Of a stretch of DNA of 64,000 bases, positions 1 to 9,792 are shown in pieces; the stretch's first letter is position 1; every line of letters starts with the position of its first letter. The stretch is from assembly GCA_015067885.1 (NCBI GenBank), contig SVLO01000008.1, forward strand, positions 1-64,000, in the 5' to 3' direction. A program made the position numbers and the translations under genes. The notes beneath the pieces are model-generated. The model was not told where the DNA came from. It ran no database searches and saw only the letters and a program-made list of their open reading frames with translations. The stretch comes from Oscillospiraceae bacterium. GTDB lineage: Bacteria > Bacillota > Clostridia > Oscillospirales > Oscillospiraceae.

Positions 1-43
1 CGGTTAAGAAGAATGAAAGAAAAGAAAGAAAAGGAGAATACGT

Positions 44-1690
44 ATGGATATTCTGCAAAGCCTGATTTGGCTGCTTGCCGGCGTTGGTGTGTTTATTGTC
101 GGCATGAATTTTTTGAGCGACGCCCTTGAAAAGTCTGCCGGTGAGGGAATGAAGCGGCTGCTTGGCCGCATCAGCAACAACCGCCTTTCCGGCGTAGGCA
201 TTGGCGCGGGTGTTACCGCGATCATTCAAAGCTCTTCCGCTACCTCGGTCATGGTCATCGGTCTGGTCAATGCCGGCGTTATGACGCTGATGCAGGCCAC
301 GCCCATTATTATGGGTGCCAATATCGGCACCACGATAACCGGTGTTCTGGTGGCATTAAAGAACGATTACTTTGATATGCTGATGTATCTGTTCGCCTTT
401 GCGGGCGTGATGCTTGGCTTCTTCAAAAAGGAAAAAATCAAGCTGGCGGGTCTGCTGTGCAGCGGTTTGGGCCTGATTTTTGTGGGTCTGAACATCATGA
501 GCAGCGAGCAGGCCTTTGGAAATCCGCTGATCGAAACCATGTTTGAAGGCATTTTCGCGGCGATCGGTTCTCCGCTGCTTTTGATTCTGATCGGTGTGCT
601 GTTTACCGCCCTGATCCAGAGTTCCTCTGCGGCCACCGGTGTTGTCATCACTATGGTGGGCACCGGGGTTTTGTCTTTGGACCTTGCTCTGTTTATTGTG
701 CTTGGTGCCAACATTGGTACCTGTGTGACCGCGCTGTTGGCCTCGGTGGGTGCAAACGCAAACTCCAAGCGCGTGGCGCTGATCCACTTTATGTTTAACG
801 TGATCGGCACGGCAGTTTTTGCGGTGATCATTTGGATTTTCAATGAGCCGATAGTGAACCTGTTGGTTTCCTTCTTCCCCGGAACTGATCCCATGTCGCT
901 GCAGATGCGGGTTTCCGCCTTCCACGTAATTTTTAATGTAACGACCACGGTCGTCCTGCTGGCATTTGTACCTCAGCTGGTCAAACTCTCCCAGCAGATC
1001 ATTAAGGATAAGAAAACCGAACACACGGTGCGCACACTCAAATATGTGGATGACCGTCTGCTGAGTGCGCCGTCTGTTGCCCTGATGCAGGTGAAGAAAG
1101 AAATGGACTATATGTTCACTCTGGTAGAGGAGAACATCGCCCTTTCTTTTGCGGATGACCTTGCAAACGGTGAGAAGATTGCGGAAAATGAGGCGACCAT
1201 TGACTTTACCAACGGTGCGCTGACACGATTCCTGATCAAGCTTTCGGCAGTTGTGGAGCAAAGCGACGAGCGTGTGATCGGTGCCTATTTCCACGTGCTG
1301 AACGATCTGGAGCGTGTTGGTGACCACGCTGAAAACTTCTATGAGATCGCGGCGGAAATGGCTGCCAAAAAATTCAGCTTCTCCGAAACGGGACGCAGCG
1401 GTGTTGAGAAAATGCGCGGTTTGGTCATGCAGATGCTGGCCCTTGCCAAGGATGTGTTTGACAACCTGAACCGGGACAGACTGCCGGAGCTGTCTGCGTT
1501 GGAAGATGCCATCGACGGGATGAAAAAAGAGCTTACGGCCCACCACTTTGCGCGCCTTGCTGACGGCAACTGCAATATGGAGGTCAGTCCCTATTTTTCC
1601 TCCATCGTGGCCGGCCTTGAGCGTGTGGCAGACCATCTGGTAAACGTTGGCTACAGTATTGTAAGTCCCATTGGCTCTCAGAAGAATTAA
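44..1690 (+). CDS. Na/Pi cotransporter family protein (NptA-like transporter with C-terminal PhoU-like domain)
   Basis: Repeated 'QSSSATS'/'IQSSSAATG' motifs of the Na/Pi cotransporter family, multiple TM segments, helical PhoU-like C-terminus; RBS AGGAG upstream. Confidence 0.93.
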   Translation: MDILQSLIWLLAGVGVFIVGMNFLSDALEKSAGEGMKRLLGRISNNRLSGVGIGAGVTAIIQSSSATSVMVIGLVNAGVMTLMQATPIIMGANIGTTITGVLVALKNDYFDMLMYLFAFAGVMLGFFKKEKIKLAGLLCSGLGLIFVGLNIMSSEQAFGNPLIETMFEGIFAAIGSPLLLILIGVLFTALIQSSSAATGVVITMVGTGVLSLDLALFIVLGANIGTCVTALLASVGANANSKRVALIHFMFNVIGTAVFAVIIWIFNEPIVNLLVSFFPGTDPMSLQMRVSAFHVIFNVTTTVVLLAFVPQLVKLSQQIIKDKKTEHTVRTLKYVDDRLLSAPSVALMQVKKEMDYMFTLVEENIALSFADDLANGEKIAENEATIDFTNGALTRFLIKLSAVVEQSDERVIGAYFHVLNDLERVGDHAENFYEIAAEMAAKKFSFSETGRSGVEKMRGLVMQMLALAKDVFDNLNRDRLPELSALEDAIDGMKKELTAHHFARLADGNCNMEVSPYFSSIVAGLERVADHLVNVGYSIVSPIGSQKN

Positions 1691-1696
1691 ACGATA

Positions 1697-1734
1697 AAAA
1701 GGCGGCAGAGAGGATATCCTCTCTGCCGCCTTTT
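1697..1734. terminator. Bidirectional intrinsic terminator (perfect palindrome)
   Basis: AAAAGGCGGCAGAGAGGATATCCTCTCTGCCGCCTTTT between convergent genes. Confidence 0.9.
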
Positions 1735-1746
1735 AAGTCGTAATTA

Positions 1747-2532
1747 TTACTTCTCGTTCTTGTAGATTTCCTTGAAGTACTTGTAGGTGTCCACCTTCAG
1801 CTCGCCGCAGGCGGCCTCGTCACAGGCCACGATGCCATCGGGATGCATCTGCAGGGCGCTGATGGTCCAGGCGTGATCCACGCCGCCCTCCACGCAGTGC
1901 TTCAGGGCGCGGGCCTTGTTGTGGCCGCTGATGAGCAGCAGCACCTGCTTGGAGTCGCACACGGTGCCGACACCCACGGACAGAGCGGTCTTGGGCACCT
2001 TGTTGGGGTCGTTGTCGAAGAAGCGGGAGTTGACGATCAGGGTATCCTCGGTCAGGGCACGTACGCCGGTGCGGGAGACCAGGGAGGTAAAGGGCTCGTT
2101 AAAAGCGATGTGGCCGTCCACGCCGCTGCCGCCCAGGAACAGGTCGATGCCGCCGTAAGAGGCGATCTTGTCCTCGTAGCGCTGGCACTCGGCCTCCAGA
2201 TCGGCGGCCATGCCGTTGAGGATGTTGATGTTCTCGGCAGGGATGTCGATGTGGTTGAAGAAGTTGTCGTGCATGAAGTACCAGTAGCTCTGGTCGTGTT
2301 CACGGGGCAGGCCCACGTACTCGTCCATGTTAAAGGTGACCACGTTCTTGAAGGTGACCTTGCCGGCCTTGTTCATCTCGATCAGGCGCTTGTACACGCC
2401 GAGAGGGGAGGAACCGGTGGGCAGACCAAGGATGAAGGGGCGAGCCTCGGTGTGGTTGTTGATGGCGTCGGCAATATGCTGGGCAGCCCAGGCGCACATC
2501 TGGTCGTAGTCGTTTTTAATAATCAGCTTCAT
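1747..2532 (-). CDS. nagB: Glucosamine-6-phosphate deaminase
   Basis: '[41 protein letters not shown]' and '[17 protein letters not shown]' are NagB signatures. Confidence 0.96.
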   Translation of the reverse strand: MKLIIKNDYDQMCAWAAQHIADAINNHTEARPFILGLPTGSSPLGVYKRLIEMNKAGKVTFKNVVTFNMDEYVGLPREHDQSYWYFMHDNFFNHIDIPAENINILNGMAADLEAECQRYEDKIASYGGIDLFLGGSGVDGHIAFNEPFTSLVSRTGVRALTEDTLIVNSRFFDNDPNKVPKTALSVGVGTVCDSKQVLLLISGHNKARALKHCVEGGVDHAWTISALQMHPDGIVACDEAACGELKVDTYKYFKEIYKNEK

Positions 2533-2716
2533 GGTAATTCACTCCTAATTAAATATTTGGGACAATCCCATTCTCCTATACCGGGGATTATTATACGCCT
2601 GTTTTTGGCGTTTGTCTATTGTTTTTTGGTTAAGCGGCGGAGGAAAATACGTGAAAATAGGGTTGATTTTATCAGAAAAACCAAGTATATTCTATATATG
2701 ATAGGAGGGTTGTGCC

Positions 2717-4192
2717 ATGAAGAAACAACGCAATTTGTTGGCCTTTGACCTGGGCGGCAGCAACGGTCGCGCCATTTTGGGCCGTTTCGACGGCGAAAAG
2801 CTTGAAATGACCGAGCTGCACCGCTTCGAAAACCACTACATCGAGATGAACGGCGTGTTCTACTGGGACATCGCCTATCTCTATGACCAGCTTAAGCAAG
2901 GCCTGATTGCCTTTAAGCAGGGTGGCTACGGCGAGCTGGACAGCTTCGGTATCGACACCTGGGGCGTGGACTACGGTCTGCTGGACAAAAACGGCCACCT
3001 GGTCGGTCTGCCTCGTTCCTATCGCCTGGGTGTGCAGGCGGATATCGACGCTGTGAAGGAGAAAATTCCCGCCGACGTGCTGTACGCCCGCAGCGGCATT
3101 GATACCACCCTGACCTTCAACACCCTGTATCAGCTCTACCGCCGCAAGCGGGAGGGGGATGCGGCGCTGGAGGTGGCGGAAAAGCTGCTGCTGACGCCCG
3201 ATTTGCTGGGTTACTTTTTGACCGGCGCGGTGGGCGCGGAGTACTCCATCGCAACCACCACCCAATTGTACGACCCCACCGCCAAAGATTGGGACTGGGC
3301 GACCATTGACGAGCTGGAGTTGCCCCGGCACATTTTCCCCAAGATCGACCCCACCGGCACCATTCGCGGCCATCTGCGGCCGGAGCTGTGTGAGGAGCTG
3401 GGCCTGAATCCCGCCGCCTTCGTGGCAGTGGGCAGCCACGATACCGCCTCCGCCGTAGCGGCCATCCCCGGCAAGGGCAACTTTGCTTTCTGCTCCTCCG
3501 GGACCTTCTCTCTGGTGGGTACGGAGACCGAGCAGGCCGTCCTGTCCGACACCGCCCGGGATGAGGGTATCTCCAACGAGGGTACCATTCAGGGTGGTTT
3601 CCGCCCCCTGCGCACCATCATTGGTCTGTGGGTCATTCAGGAATGTCGCCGTAACTGGCAGCAGGCCGGAAAGAATTACAGCTGGGACGAGATCGTGGAG
3701 CTGGCCAAGCAGGCCGAGCCTCTGCGCTCCGTCATAGACATGGACGCCCCGGAGTTCTACGCCGGCGGCGACATGGTGCAGGCCATCAAGGATTTCTGCA
3801 AGCGCACCGACCAGCCTGTTCCCGAGACCGACGGTCAGGTGGCCCGCTGTGTGTACGAGTCCCTGGCCCTGAAGTACCGCCTGGCGCTGGAGGGGCTGGA
3901 GCGCATGACCGGCAAGAGCATCGACTCCATGAACATCGTGGGCGGCGGCTCTCGGAACAAGCTGCTCAATCAGATGGCTGCCGACGCCACCGGTCGCCCT
4001 GTGACCACCGGCCCCGTGGAGGGTGCCGCCATGGGCAACCTGCTGGCCCAGGCCAAGGCCCTTGGCGACATTGCCGACATGGACGCCCTGCGCGAGGTCG
4101 TGCGCAAGAGCGAAGCGGTGGAGACCTATCAGCCCGATCCCACCCCCGAGTGGGAGGCGGCCTATCAAAAGCTGACCACATTTTTGAAATAA
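2717..4192 (+). CDS. rhaB: Rhamnulokinase family protein (FGGY carbohydrate kinase)
   Basis: 'LLAFDLGGSNGRAILGRFDG', 'FGIDTWGVDYGLLD', 'NIVGGGSRNKLLNQMAADATGRPV'. Confidence 0.88.
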   Translation: MKKQRNLLAFDLGGSNGRAILGRFDGEKLEMTELHRFENHYIEMNGVFYWDIAYLYDQLKQGLIAFKQGGYGELDSFGIDTWGVDYGLLDKNGHLVGLPRSYRLGVQADIDAVKEKIPADVLYARSGIDTTLTFNTLYQLYRRKREGDAALEVAEKLLLTPDLLGYFLTGAVGAEYSIATTTQLYDPTAKDWDWATIDELELPRHIFPKIDPTGTIRGHLRPELCEELGLNPAAFVAVGSHDTASAVAAIPGKGNFAFCSSGTFSLVGTETEQAVLSDTARDEGISNEGTIQGGFRPLRTIIGLWVIQECRRNWQQAGKNYSWDEIVELAKQAEPLRSVIDMDAPEFYAGGDMVQAIKDFCKRTDQPVPETDGQVARCVYESLALKYRLALEGLERMTGKSIDSMNIVGGGSRNKLLNQMAADATGRPVTTGPVEGAAMGNLLAQAKALGDIADMDALREVVRKSEAVETYQPDPTPEWEAAYQKLTTFLK

Positions 4193-4213
4193 GGAAATAA
4201 GGAGAGAGAAGAA

Positions 4214-5092
4214 ATGAGTATTGACATGACAAAATGGTGTGACCTGGCCAAGCAGAACGTCCACAACCGTCCCGCCGGCACCGGCCGTATGGCGGGCAAG
4301 ATCGTCGTCGTTACCGGCGCCGCCCAGGGCTTTGGCAAGGGCATTGCTGAGGAACTGTACAACGAGGGTGCCAGCATCGTCATCGCAGACATGAACCTGC
4401 CCCTGGCCGAGCAGGTTGCCAAGGAGATGGGCGAGCGGGCCGTTGCCATCGCTGTCAACGTCTCCGACGAGGAGAGCGTGGCCCAAATGGTGGGCAAGAC
4501 CGTGGAGGTCTTTGGCGGCATCGACCTGATGCTGGCCAACGCCGGCGTGGTCCGTTCCGGCCCCCTGGCCACCTTCGAGAAGAAGGACTTTGACTTCGTC
4601 ACCAACATCAACTACACCGGCCTGTTCCTGTGCTGCAAGTACGCCGCCATCATCATGCAGGCCCAGCACGAGGCCGACCCCGAGGCTATGTTTGACATCG
4701 TGGCCGTGTCCTCCAAGTCCGGCCTGGAGGGTTCCAACAAGAACTTTGCCTACGCCGGCTCCAAGTTCGGCAGCATCGGCCTGGTGCAGAGTTTTGCCCT
4801 GGAGATGTGCGAGTACGGCGTGAAGGTCAACGCCGTGTGTCCCGGCAACTACCTGGACGGCCCCCTGTGGAGCGACCCCGAGCGCGGCCTGTTCGTGCAG
4901 TATCTGAACGCCGGCAAGGTACCCGGTGCCAAGACTGTGGAGGACGTGCGCCGCTTCTACGAGGCCAAGGTACCCCTGAACCGCGGCTGCCTGCCCATCG
5001 ACGTGGCCCGTGCCGTTATGTACTGCGTGGAGCAGAAGTACGAGACTGGTCAGGCCATCCCCGTTACCGGCGGTCAGGTCATGCTCAACTGA
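4214..5092 (+). CDS. SDR family NAD(P)-dependent oxidoreductase (sugar/polyol-phosphate dehydrogenase-like)
   Basis: 'VVTGAAQGFGKGIAEEL' Rossmann motif, 'YAGSKFG' catalytic YxxxK, 'VNAVCPGN'. Confidence 0.92.
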   Translation: MSIDMTKWCDLAKQNVHNRPAGTGRMAGKIVVVTGAAQGFGKGIAEELYNEGASIVIADMNLPLAEQVAKEMGERAVAIAVNVSDEESVAQMVGKTVEVFGGIDLMLANAGVVRSGPLATFEKKDFDFVTNINYTGLFLCCKYAAIIMQAQHEADPEAMFDIVAVSSKSGLEGSNKNFAYAGSKFGSIGLVQSFALEMCEYGVKVNAVCPGNYLDGPLWSDPERGLFVQYLNAGKVPGAKTVEDVRRFYEAKVPLNRGCLPIDVARAVMYCVEQKYETGQAIPVTGGQVMLN

Positions 5093-5104
5093 TAGGGTGG
5101 CCCC

Positions 5105-6280
5105 ATGATCGACATTGAAATTCTGAATAAACTGAACGCCCCCACGGCGAAGGAACGGCTGGCCAACCTCAAGGCCATTCTGCCCACCACCCAGTTCCCG
5201 CCGGAGGTGCCTGAGTACATCAACAACCACATCCATACCACCTATTCTTTCTCGCCCTATTCGCCCACGGCGGCGGTCTACGCCGCCCGGATGGAGGGCC
5301 TTTGCACCGCCGGCATCATCGATCACGACTCCATCGCCGGCGCCCGGGAGTTTTTGGCGGCGGCGGAGCTGATCGGTATGCCCGTCACCATCGGTATGGA
5401 GTGCCGCATCTCTATGGACGGCACCCGGCTGGAGGGCCGGCGCACCAACAATCCCGATCAGGTTGGGGTCAGCTACATGACCATTCAGGGCGTACCCCAC
5501 CATCAAATCGATCGGCTGGACGAATTCTTCCGCCCCTACCGTGAGGCGCGCAACCGACGCAACCGGCTGATGATCGACCGCATCAACGCCATGCTGCCCG
5601 AGTTGGAGCTGGACTTCGACCGGGACGTGCTGCCCCTGTCCCTGGGCCATGAGGGCGGCGGTGTCACCGAGCGGCACCTGATGTACGCCCTGGCCCTGAA
5701 GCTGACCGAGAAGGTGGGCAAGGGCAAGGCCATGGTGGAAAAGCTGGGTCAGGTGGGTATGACCCTGTCCGACAAGCAGAAGGCGCAGATGATGGATCTG
5801 GAGTACCCCTTCTACGAGTACGACCTGCTGGGTATTTTGAAAGGTACCTTCGTTCCCGCCGTCTATGTGGACGCCACCGACGAGTGTCCCAAGCTGCCCG
5901 ACGTGGTGGCCCTGTGCAAGGAAGTAGACGCCACCCTGTGTTACGCCTACCTGGGCGACGTGGGCAACAGCGTTACCGGCGACAAGAAGGCGCAAAAGTT
6001 CGAGGACGACTACCTGGAGGACGTGTTCCTCTGCCTGCGGGAGGAGGGGGTCCGGGCGGTGACCTATATGCCCACCCGCAATACTCCCGGGCAGTTGGAG
6101 CGCCTGCGGGGTCTGTGCGATGAGTACGGTATGTTCCAAATCTCCGGTGAGGACATCAACTCCCCCCGGCAGAGCTTTGTTATCCGCGCCATGGAAAATC
6201 CGCTGTTTGCAAACCTCATCGACGCCACCTGGAAACTCATCGAGCATGAGAAGACCTGGCTGGAGAAATGTCCCTGTTAA
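5105..6280 (+). CDS. PHP domain-containing protein
   Basis: N-terminal 'NNHIHTTYSFSPYSP' and 'GIIDHDSIAGAREF', typical PHP metal-binding motifs; closely follows the SDR gene. Confidence 0.85.
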   Translation: MIDIEILNKLNAPTAKERLANLKAILPTTQFPPEVPEYINNHIHTTYSFSPYSPTAAVYAARMEGLCTAGIIDHDSIAGAREFLAAAELIGMPVTIGMECRISMDGTRLEGRRTNNPDQVGVSYMTIQGVPHHQIDRLDEFFRPYREARNRRNRLMIDRINAMLPELELDFDRDVLPLSLGHEGGGVTERHLMYALALKLTEKVGKGKAMVEKLGQVGMTLSDKQKAQMMDLEYPFYEYDLLGILKGTFVPAVYVDATDECPKLPDVVALCKEVDATLCYAYLGDVGNSVTGDKKAQKFEDDYLEDVFLCLREEGVRAVTYMPTRNTPGQLERLRGLCDEYGMFQISGEDINSPRQSFVIRAMENPLFANLIDATWKLIEHEKTWLEKCPC

Positions 6281-6291
6281 TTGCATAAATG

Positions 6292-6331
6292 AAACCGAGG
6301 GAGGATACGATTTCGTATCCTCCCTCGGTTT
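6292..6331. terminator. Bidirectional intrinsic terminator
   Basis: AAACCGAGGGAGGATACGA/TCGTATCCTCCCTCGGTTT hairpin between convergent genes. Confidence 0.85.
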
Positions 6332-6335
6332 ATGT

Positions 6336-6794
6336 TTATATACGGCGAAGCTGACACAGGGGTGTTTGTCCGGGGGTCAGAACAGCATAGCTGCCGCGGT
6401 CCCGGATGCTGCCGGGGTTGACCACCCAAAGGCCGTCCTCCAATTGCTCGCAGTGGGGGACATGGGTGTGGCCGAACAGAACCACGTCCGCCTGACACTG
6501 CCGGGCGGCGTAGATGGCGGCGCGGTAGCCGCCTTTTACGTTCCAAATGTGTCCGTGGGACATGAGTACCTTGACCCCGGCGTAGGTGACCAAACGCTGA
6601 AGCGGGGTGGTAACGAAGCCGTCGCAGTTGCCGGGGACTCCGGTTATGGGCAGATTGGGGTACTCCTGCTCAAGCAGTTGGGCGTCCCGCTCCAAATCAC
6701 CCAAATGGATGACGGAATCGGGCCGTTCCAGCTCGACGGCCTGACGCATTCCGCTCAACGCGCGGTGGGAATCGGAAAAAACCAATATGTTCAT
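6336..6794 (-). CDS. YfcE/MJ0936-family metallophosphoesterase
   Basis: 'MNILVFSDSHRAL', 'VIHLGDLERD', 'GVPGNCDG', 'LMSHGH', 'VLFGHTHVP'. Confidence 0.93.
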   Translation of the reverse strand: MNILVFSDSHRALSGMRQAVELERPDSVIHLGDLERDAQLLEQEYPNLPITGVPGNCDGFVTTPLQRLVTYAGVKVLMSHGHIWNVKGGYRAAIYAARQCQADVVLFGHTHVPHCEQLEDGLWVVNPGSIRDRGSYAVLTPGQTPLCQLRRI

Positions 6795-6856
6795 CAGGTA
6801 ACCTCCGGGTCAAACAGGCATATACTGGGTTGAAGCAAAGAATGGGGGGGATCGAA

Positions 6857-7120
6857 ATGAACAACATTCCGCAGGATATGGGACAAATGGCGAAATTATT
6901 GGGGAACAGCGGCGCGGTCAAACAACTGCTGCAGAGCGAGGACACCAAGCGCATGATGCAACTGCTGCAGGGACAGGGGAGCGTGCAGAGTGCGGCACAG
7001 GCCGCCGCGAAAGGGGACAGCACCCAGCTTATGGGTATGATGCAGCAACTGATGCGCAGTCCGGAGGGGGCGCAGCTGGTGGAGCGGATCACAAAGAAAG
7101 TCCAGGAAAACGGACTCTGA
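6857..7120 (+). CDS. Small hypothetical protein (Q/M-rich helical)
   Basis: ATG at 6857 preceded by a G-rich RBS; first of three closely spaced small ORFs. Confidence 0.7.
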   Translation: MNNIPQDMGQMAKLLGNSGAVKQLLQSEDTKRMMQLLQGQGSVQSAAQAAAKGDSTQLMGMMQQLMRSPEGAQLVERITKKVQENGL

Positions 7121-7134
7121 TTGGAGGTGGCCCC

Positions 7135-7557
7135 ATGGGTGGTGGCTTTGAGGAAAAACTCAATGCGATCCTTGGTGACAAAAATGCCATGGGGCAGATC
7201 ATGGCGCTGGCTCAATCTCTGTCCGGAGCGCAGCAACAGCAGACAGACGAGGCTGCAGCAGGGTGCGATGGGTATGTCCCTGTGGAGGAAACCGACTGCC
7301 ATGAAGGGCGTGGGCCGGATGTGGGAAACTTGCTGAATTCGGTTGACCCCGCCATGCTGCAGCTGGGTCTGCGTTTGGTACAGGAGTATAACCGAAGTGA
7401 CAACGATGCGGTTGCGTTGCTAAGCGCCCTGCGCCCATTTGTGAAGCCGAGCCGATATGCAAAGCTGGACCGGGCGGCACGGGCAGCAAAGCTCTCCGGA
7501 GTGGTACGAATCATGCTGAATATGCTGAAGGAGAGCCGGGGGATGCAGGATGTATAA
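7135..7557 (+). CDS. Hypothetical protein
   Basis: RBS GGAGG upstream of ATG 7135; 'LLSALRPFVKPSRYAKLDRAARAAKL'; overlaps the next ORF. Confidence 0.7.
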   Translation: MGGGFEEKLNAILGDKNAMGQIMALAQSLSGAQQQQTDEAAAGCDGYVPVEETDCHEGRGPDVGNLLNSVDPAMLQLGLRLVQEYNRSDNDAVALLSALRPFVKPSRYAKLDRAARAAKLSGVVRIMLNMLKESRGMQDV

Positions 7558-7879
7558 TCGTTACATACCGGAAAGCGGACAGGAACCCTTTGCCGCTGAT
7601 GCCGAGGTTCGGGGTGTGGATGGGGGAGAGGGCCTGTCCGGAATCGGTCAGCGGCTGTTCCGGCAACTTGGAATTTTGCCCGAAGGTTTTGGCTCGGGGA
7701 TGCAAAATGCCGGCATTGCCGGCATTTTGAAAGGATTTGGACTGGAAGCCTTGGACAGCGGTGACATCCTGCTGATGTTGATTTTATTGCTGATTTTTTT
7801 AGAGGGTGACAACACAGAGCTTGTCATCACCCTTGGGCTGATGCTGTTACTGGGTGGGGAAGAAAATCAAACAGAGTGA
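7550..7879 (+). CDS. Small hypothetical protein with hydrophobic C-terminus
   Basis: Overlaps the upstream ORF by 8 nt; hydrophobic 'DILLMLILLLIFLEGDNTELVITLGLMLLLGG'. Confidence 0.65.
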   Translation: MYNRYIPESGQEPFAADAEVRGVDGGEGLSGIGQRLFRQLGILPEGFGSGMQNAGIAGILKGFGLEALDSGDILLMLILLLIFLEGDNTELVITLGLMLLLGGEENQTE

Positions 7880-8622
7880 AGGACGGTTCCGTCCGGCAAG
7901 GCAAAGCGAATGTTTGAAGGGCAAGGGGTGGTGACAGGGTAGGTGGCGTTGACAGACAAGACCACCTGTTCGCCCTTGACCGTTTCCGCCGCCACCAACA
8001 GACCGGTATCCACGCTGACCCAGTATCGCTCCAAATAGCCAAGGGTGTCTACGGTGGTTTCCACATAGATACAGGGGTGTTCCCCATAGGCGCCATAACC
8101 GGCATCGTGGATGCGCTCGGCAGGGAGATCCAGCACATCCTCGTAGGTGGGGATGCGCTGGGAAAGGTCGGCGTTGAGCGTGCTTTCGGGTGCGGTCATG
8201 TAAGTGACGCTGCCGGAGTACCAATAGTGCTGGGTGGCCCCGTCGGATAAGCTATAGCGAATTGCGCCGGAGGGCAGCACGACCCGGGAGTAAGTATAGC
8301 CGTCATCCACCCACGTTTGGGCCGAGGTGACAGAGGAGCCGTCGTCCCAAAAGGTCTGCGCGGTCAACTGCCGATGGTAGCTGTCGATGCGATCAAGGGA
8401 GGCGATGACAGCCTGTACAGTGTCGGTGGAAACCTCAATGCGCTGTGCGTGCTGGTCGCCGGTCAAATCCGTGCTGCTGTCCGGCTGTATGGCAGGCAAG
8501 GTGACCCCGGAGGTTTGGGCTGAATAAATGCTGTAGGCAAAGCTGCCAAGTACGGCCAAAACCACAATCAGCGCAATCAGCACCGCCACGCGGGTGCGCT
8601 TGTTCTGTTCCAAGGTCGGCAC
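7867..8622 (-). CDS. Hypothetical membrane-anchored extracytoplasmic protein
   Basis: N-terminal TM 'VAVLIALIVVLAVLGSFAYSIY' followed by a soluble beta-rich domain. Confidence 0.75.
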   Translation of the reverse strand: MPTLEQNKRTRVAVLIALIVVLAVLGSFAYSIYSAQTSGVTLPAIQPDSSTDLTGDQHAQRIEVSTDTVQAVIASLDRIDSYHRQLTAQTFWDDGSSVTSAQTWVDDGYTYSRVVLPSGAIRYSLSDGATQHYWYSGSVTYMTAPESTLNADLSQRIPTYEDVLDLPAERIHDAGYGAYGEHPCIYVETTVDTLGYLERYWVSVDTGLLVAAETVKGEQVVLSVNATYPVTTPCPSNIRFALPDGTVLHSV

Positions 8623-8643
8623 CTCCTTCGCAGGGAAAAATCG

Positions 8644-9792
8644 TTAAGGATCGAAAGGCTCCGGCGGGTCATTGCGCAGACCGAAATGCCAAAGAATGGC
8701 ATCCACGGTGCGGCGGCAGGCGTGTCCGTCGCCGTAAGGGTTGACGGCGTGAGCCATGCGGGCGTAAGCGTCGGGGTCGGACAGCAGAGTGGAGGCCATG
8801 GAGAAGATGTCCTCCTCCTCCACGCCGGCCAGCCGGACCGTGCCGGCGGCAACGGCCTCGGGTCGTTCCGTTTCCCGGCGCAGGACAAGCACGGGCTTGC
8901 CCAAAGCGGGCGCCTCCTCCTGCAGACCGCCGGAATCGGTCATGACCAGGTGGCAGCGTGCCATCAGATTGTGCATTTCGTCCACAGCGATGGGGTCAAT
9001 GAGGTGAATTCGCTCGTGGTTGCCCAGGTACTGCTTCGCTGCCTGCTGCACAATGGGGGACAGGTGGACGGGGTAGACCAGCTCCACCTCGGGGAAGGCG
9101 TCTGCAATACGGCGCAGGGCGGTCATAATGTTGGTCATGGGCTGGCCGTAATTTTCGCGGCGGTGGCAGGTGACCAGGATGACTTTTTGGCTTACATAAT
9201 CCAGGCGGTTAAGGATCTCGGTAGCAAAGTGATAATCCTCTTTGACCGTGGTCTGCAGTGCGTCAATGACCGTGTTTCCGGTGAGGAAAACACCGCCGGT
9301 GATGTTCTCGCGGGCCAAATTATCGCGATTGGCCACCGTGGGGCAGAAGTGCAGATCCGCGATGCAGCCCACCATCTTGCGGTTCATCTCCTCAGGGAAG
9401 GGGGACCACTTGTCGTAGGTGCGCAGGCCGGCCTCCACATGGCCCACGGGGACCTGGTGGTAGAAGGCGGCCAGTGCGCCGGCAAAGGTGGTGGAGGTAT
9501 CGCCGTGGACCAAAATCAGGTCGGGTTTCACCTGCTCCAACACCTCGTCCATGCCCAGCAGGGTTTTGGAAGTAATGGTGGACAGAGTTTGGCGTGGCTG
9601 CATAATATCCAGGTCAAAATCGGGCTTGCGGCCGAAAATTTCCAGCACGGAGTCCAGCATTTGACGATGCTGGGCGGTGACGCAGCACAGGCTGTTGATT
9701 TCTGGGCGACTGTCCAGTTCCTGGACCAGGGGACACATCTTGATGGCCTCGGGCCGGGTACCAAAGATCGTCATAACTGTAATTTGTTTCAT
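8644..9792 (-). CDS. wecB: UDP-N-acetylglucosamine 2-epimerase (non-hydrolysing)
   Basis: 'TIFGTRPEAIKMCPL', 'VHGDTSTTFAGALAAFY', 'HVEAGLRT', 'TDSGGLQEEAPALGKPVLVLR'. Confidence 0.95.
   Translation of the reverse strand: MKQITVMTIFGTRPEAIKMCPLVQELDSRPEINSLCCVTAQHRQMLDSVLEIFGRKPDFDLDIMQPRQTLSTITSKTLLGMDEVLEQVKPDLILVHGDTSTTFAGALAAFYHQVPVGHVEAGLRTYDKWSPFPEEMNRKMVGCIADLHFCPTVANRDNLARENITGGVFLTGNTVIDALQTTVKEDYHFATEILNRLDYVSQKVILVTCHRRENYGQPMTNIMTALRRIADAFPEVELVYPVHLSPIVQQAAKQYLGNHERIHLIDPIAVDEMHNLMARCHLVMTDSGGLQEEAPALGKPVLVLRRETERPEAVAAGTVRLAGVEEEDIFSMASTLLSDPDAYARMAHAVNPYGDGHACRRTVDAILWHFGLRNDPPEPFDP

Noticed and set aside
2672-6286. 1204-aa antisense ORF opposite rhaB-SDR-PHP
   Set aside because: Lies antisense to three clear genes; His/Gly/Leu/Val-rich shadow translation typical of high-GC antisense frames.
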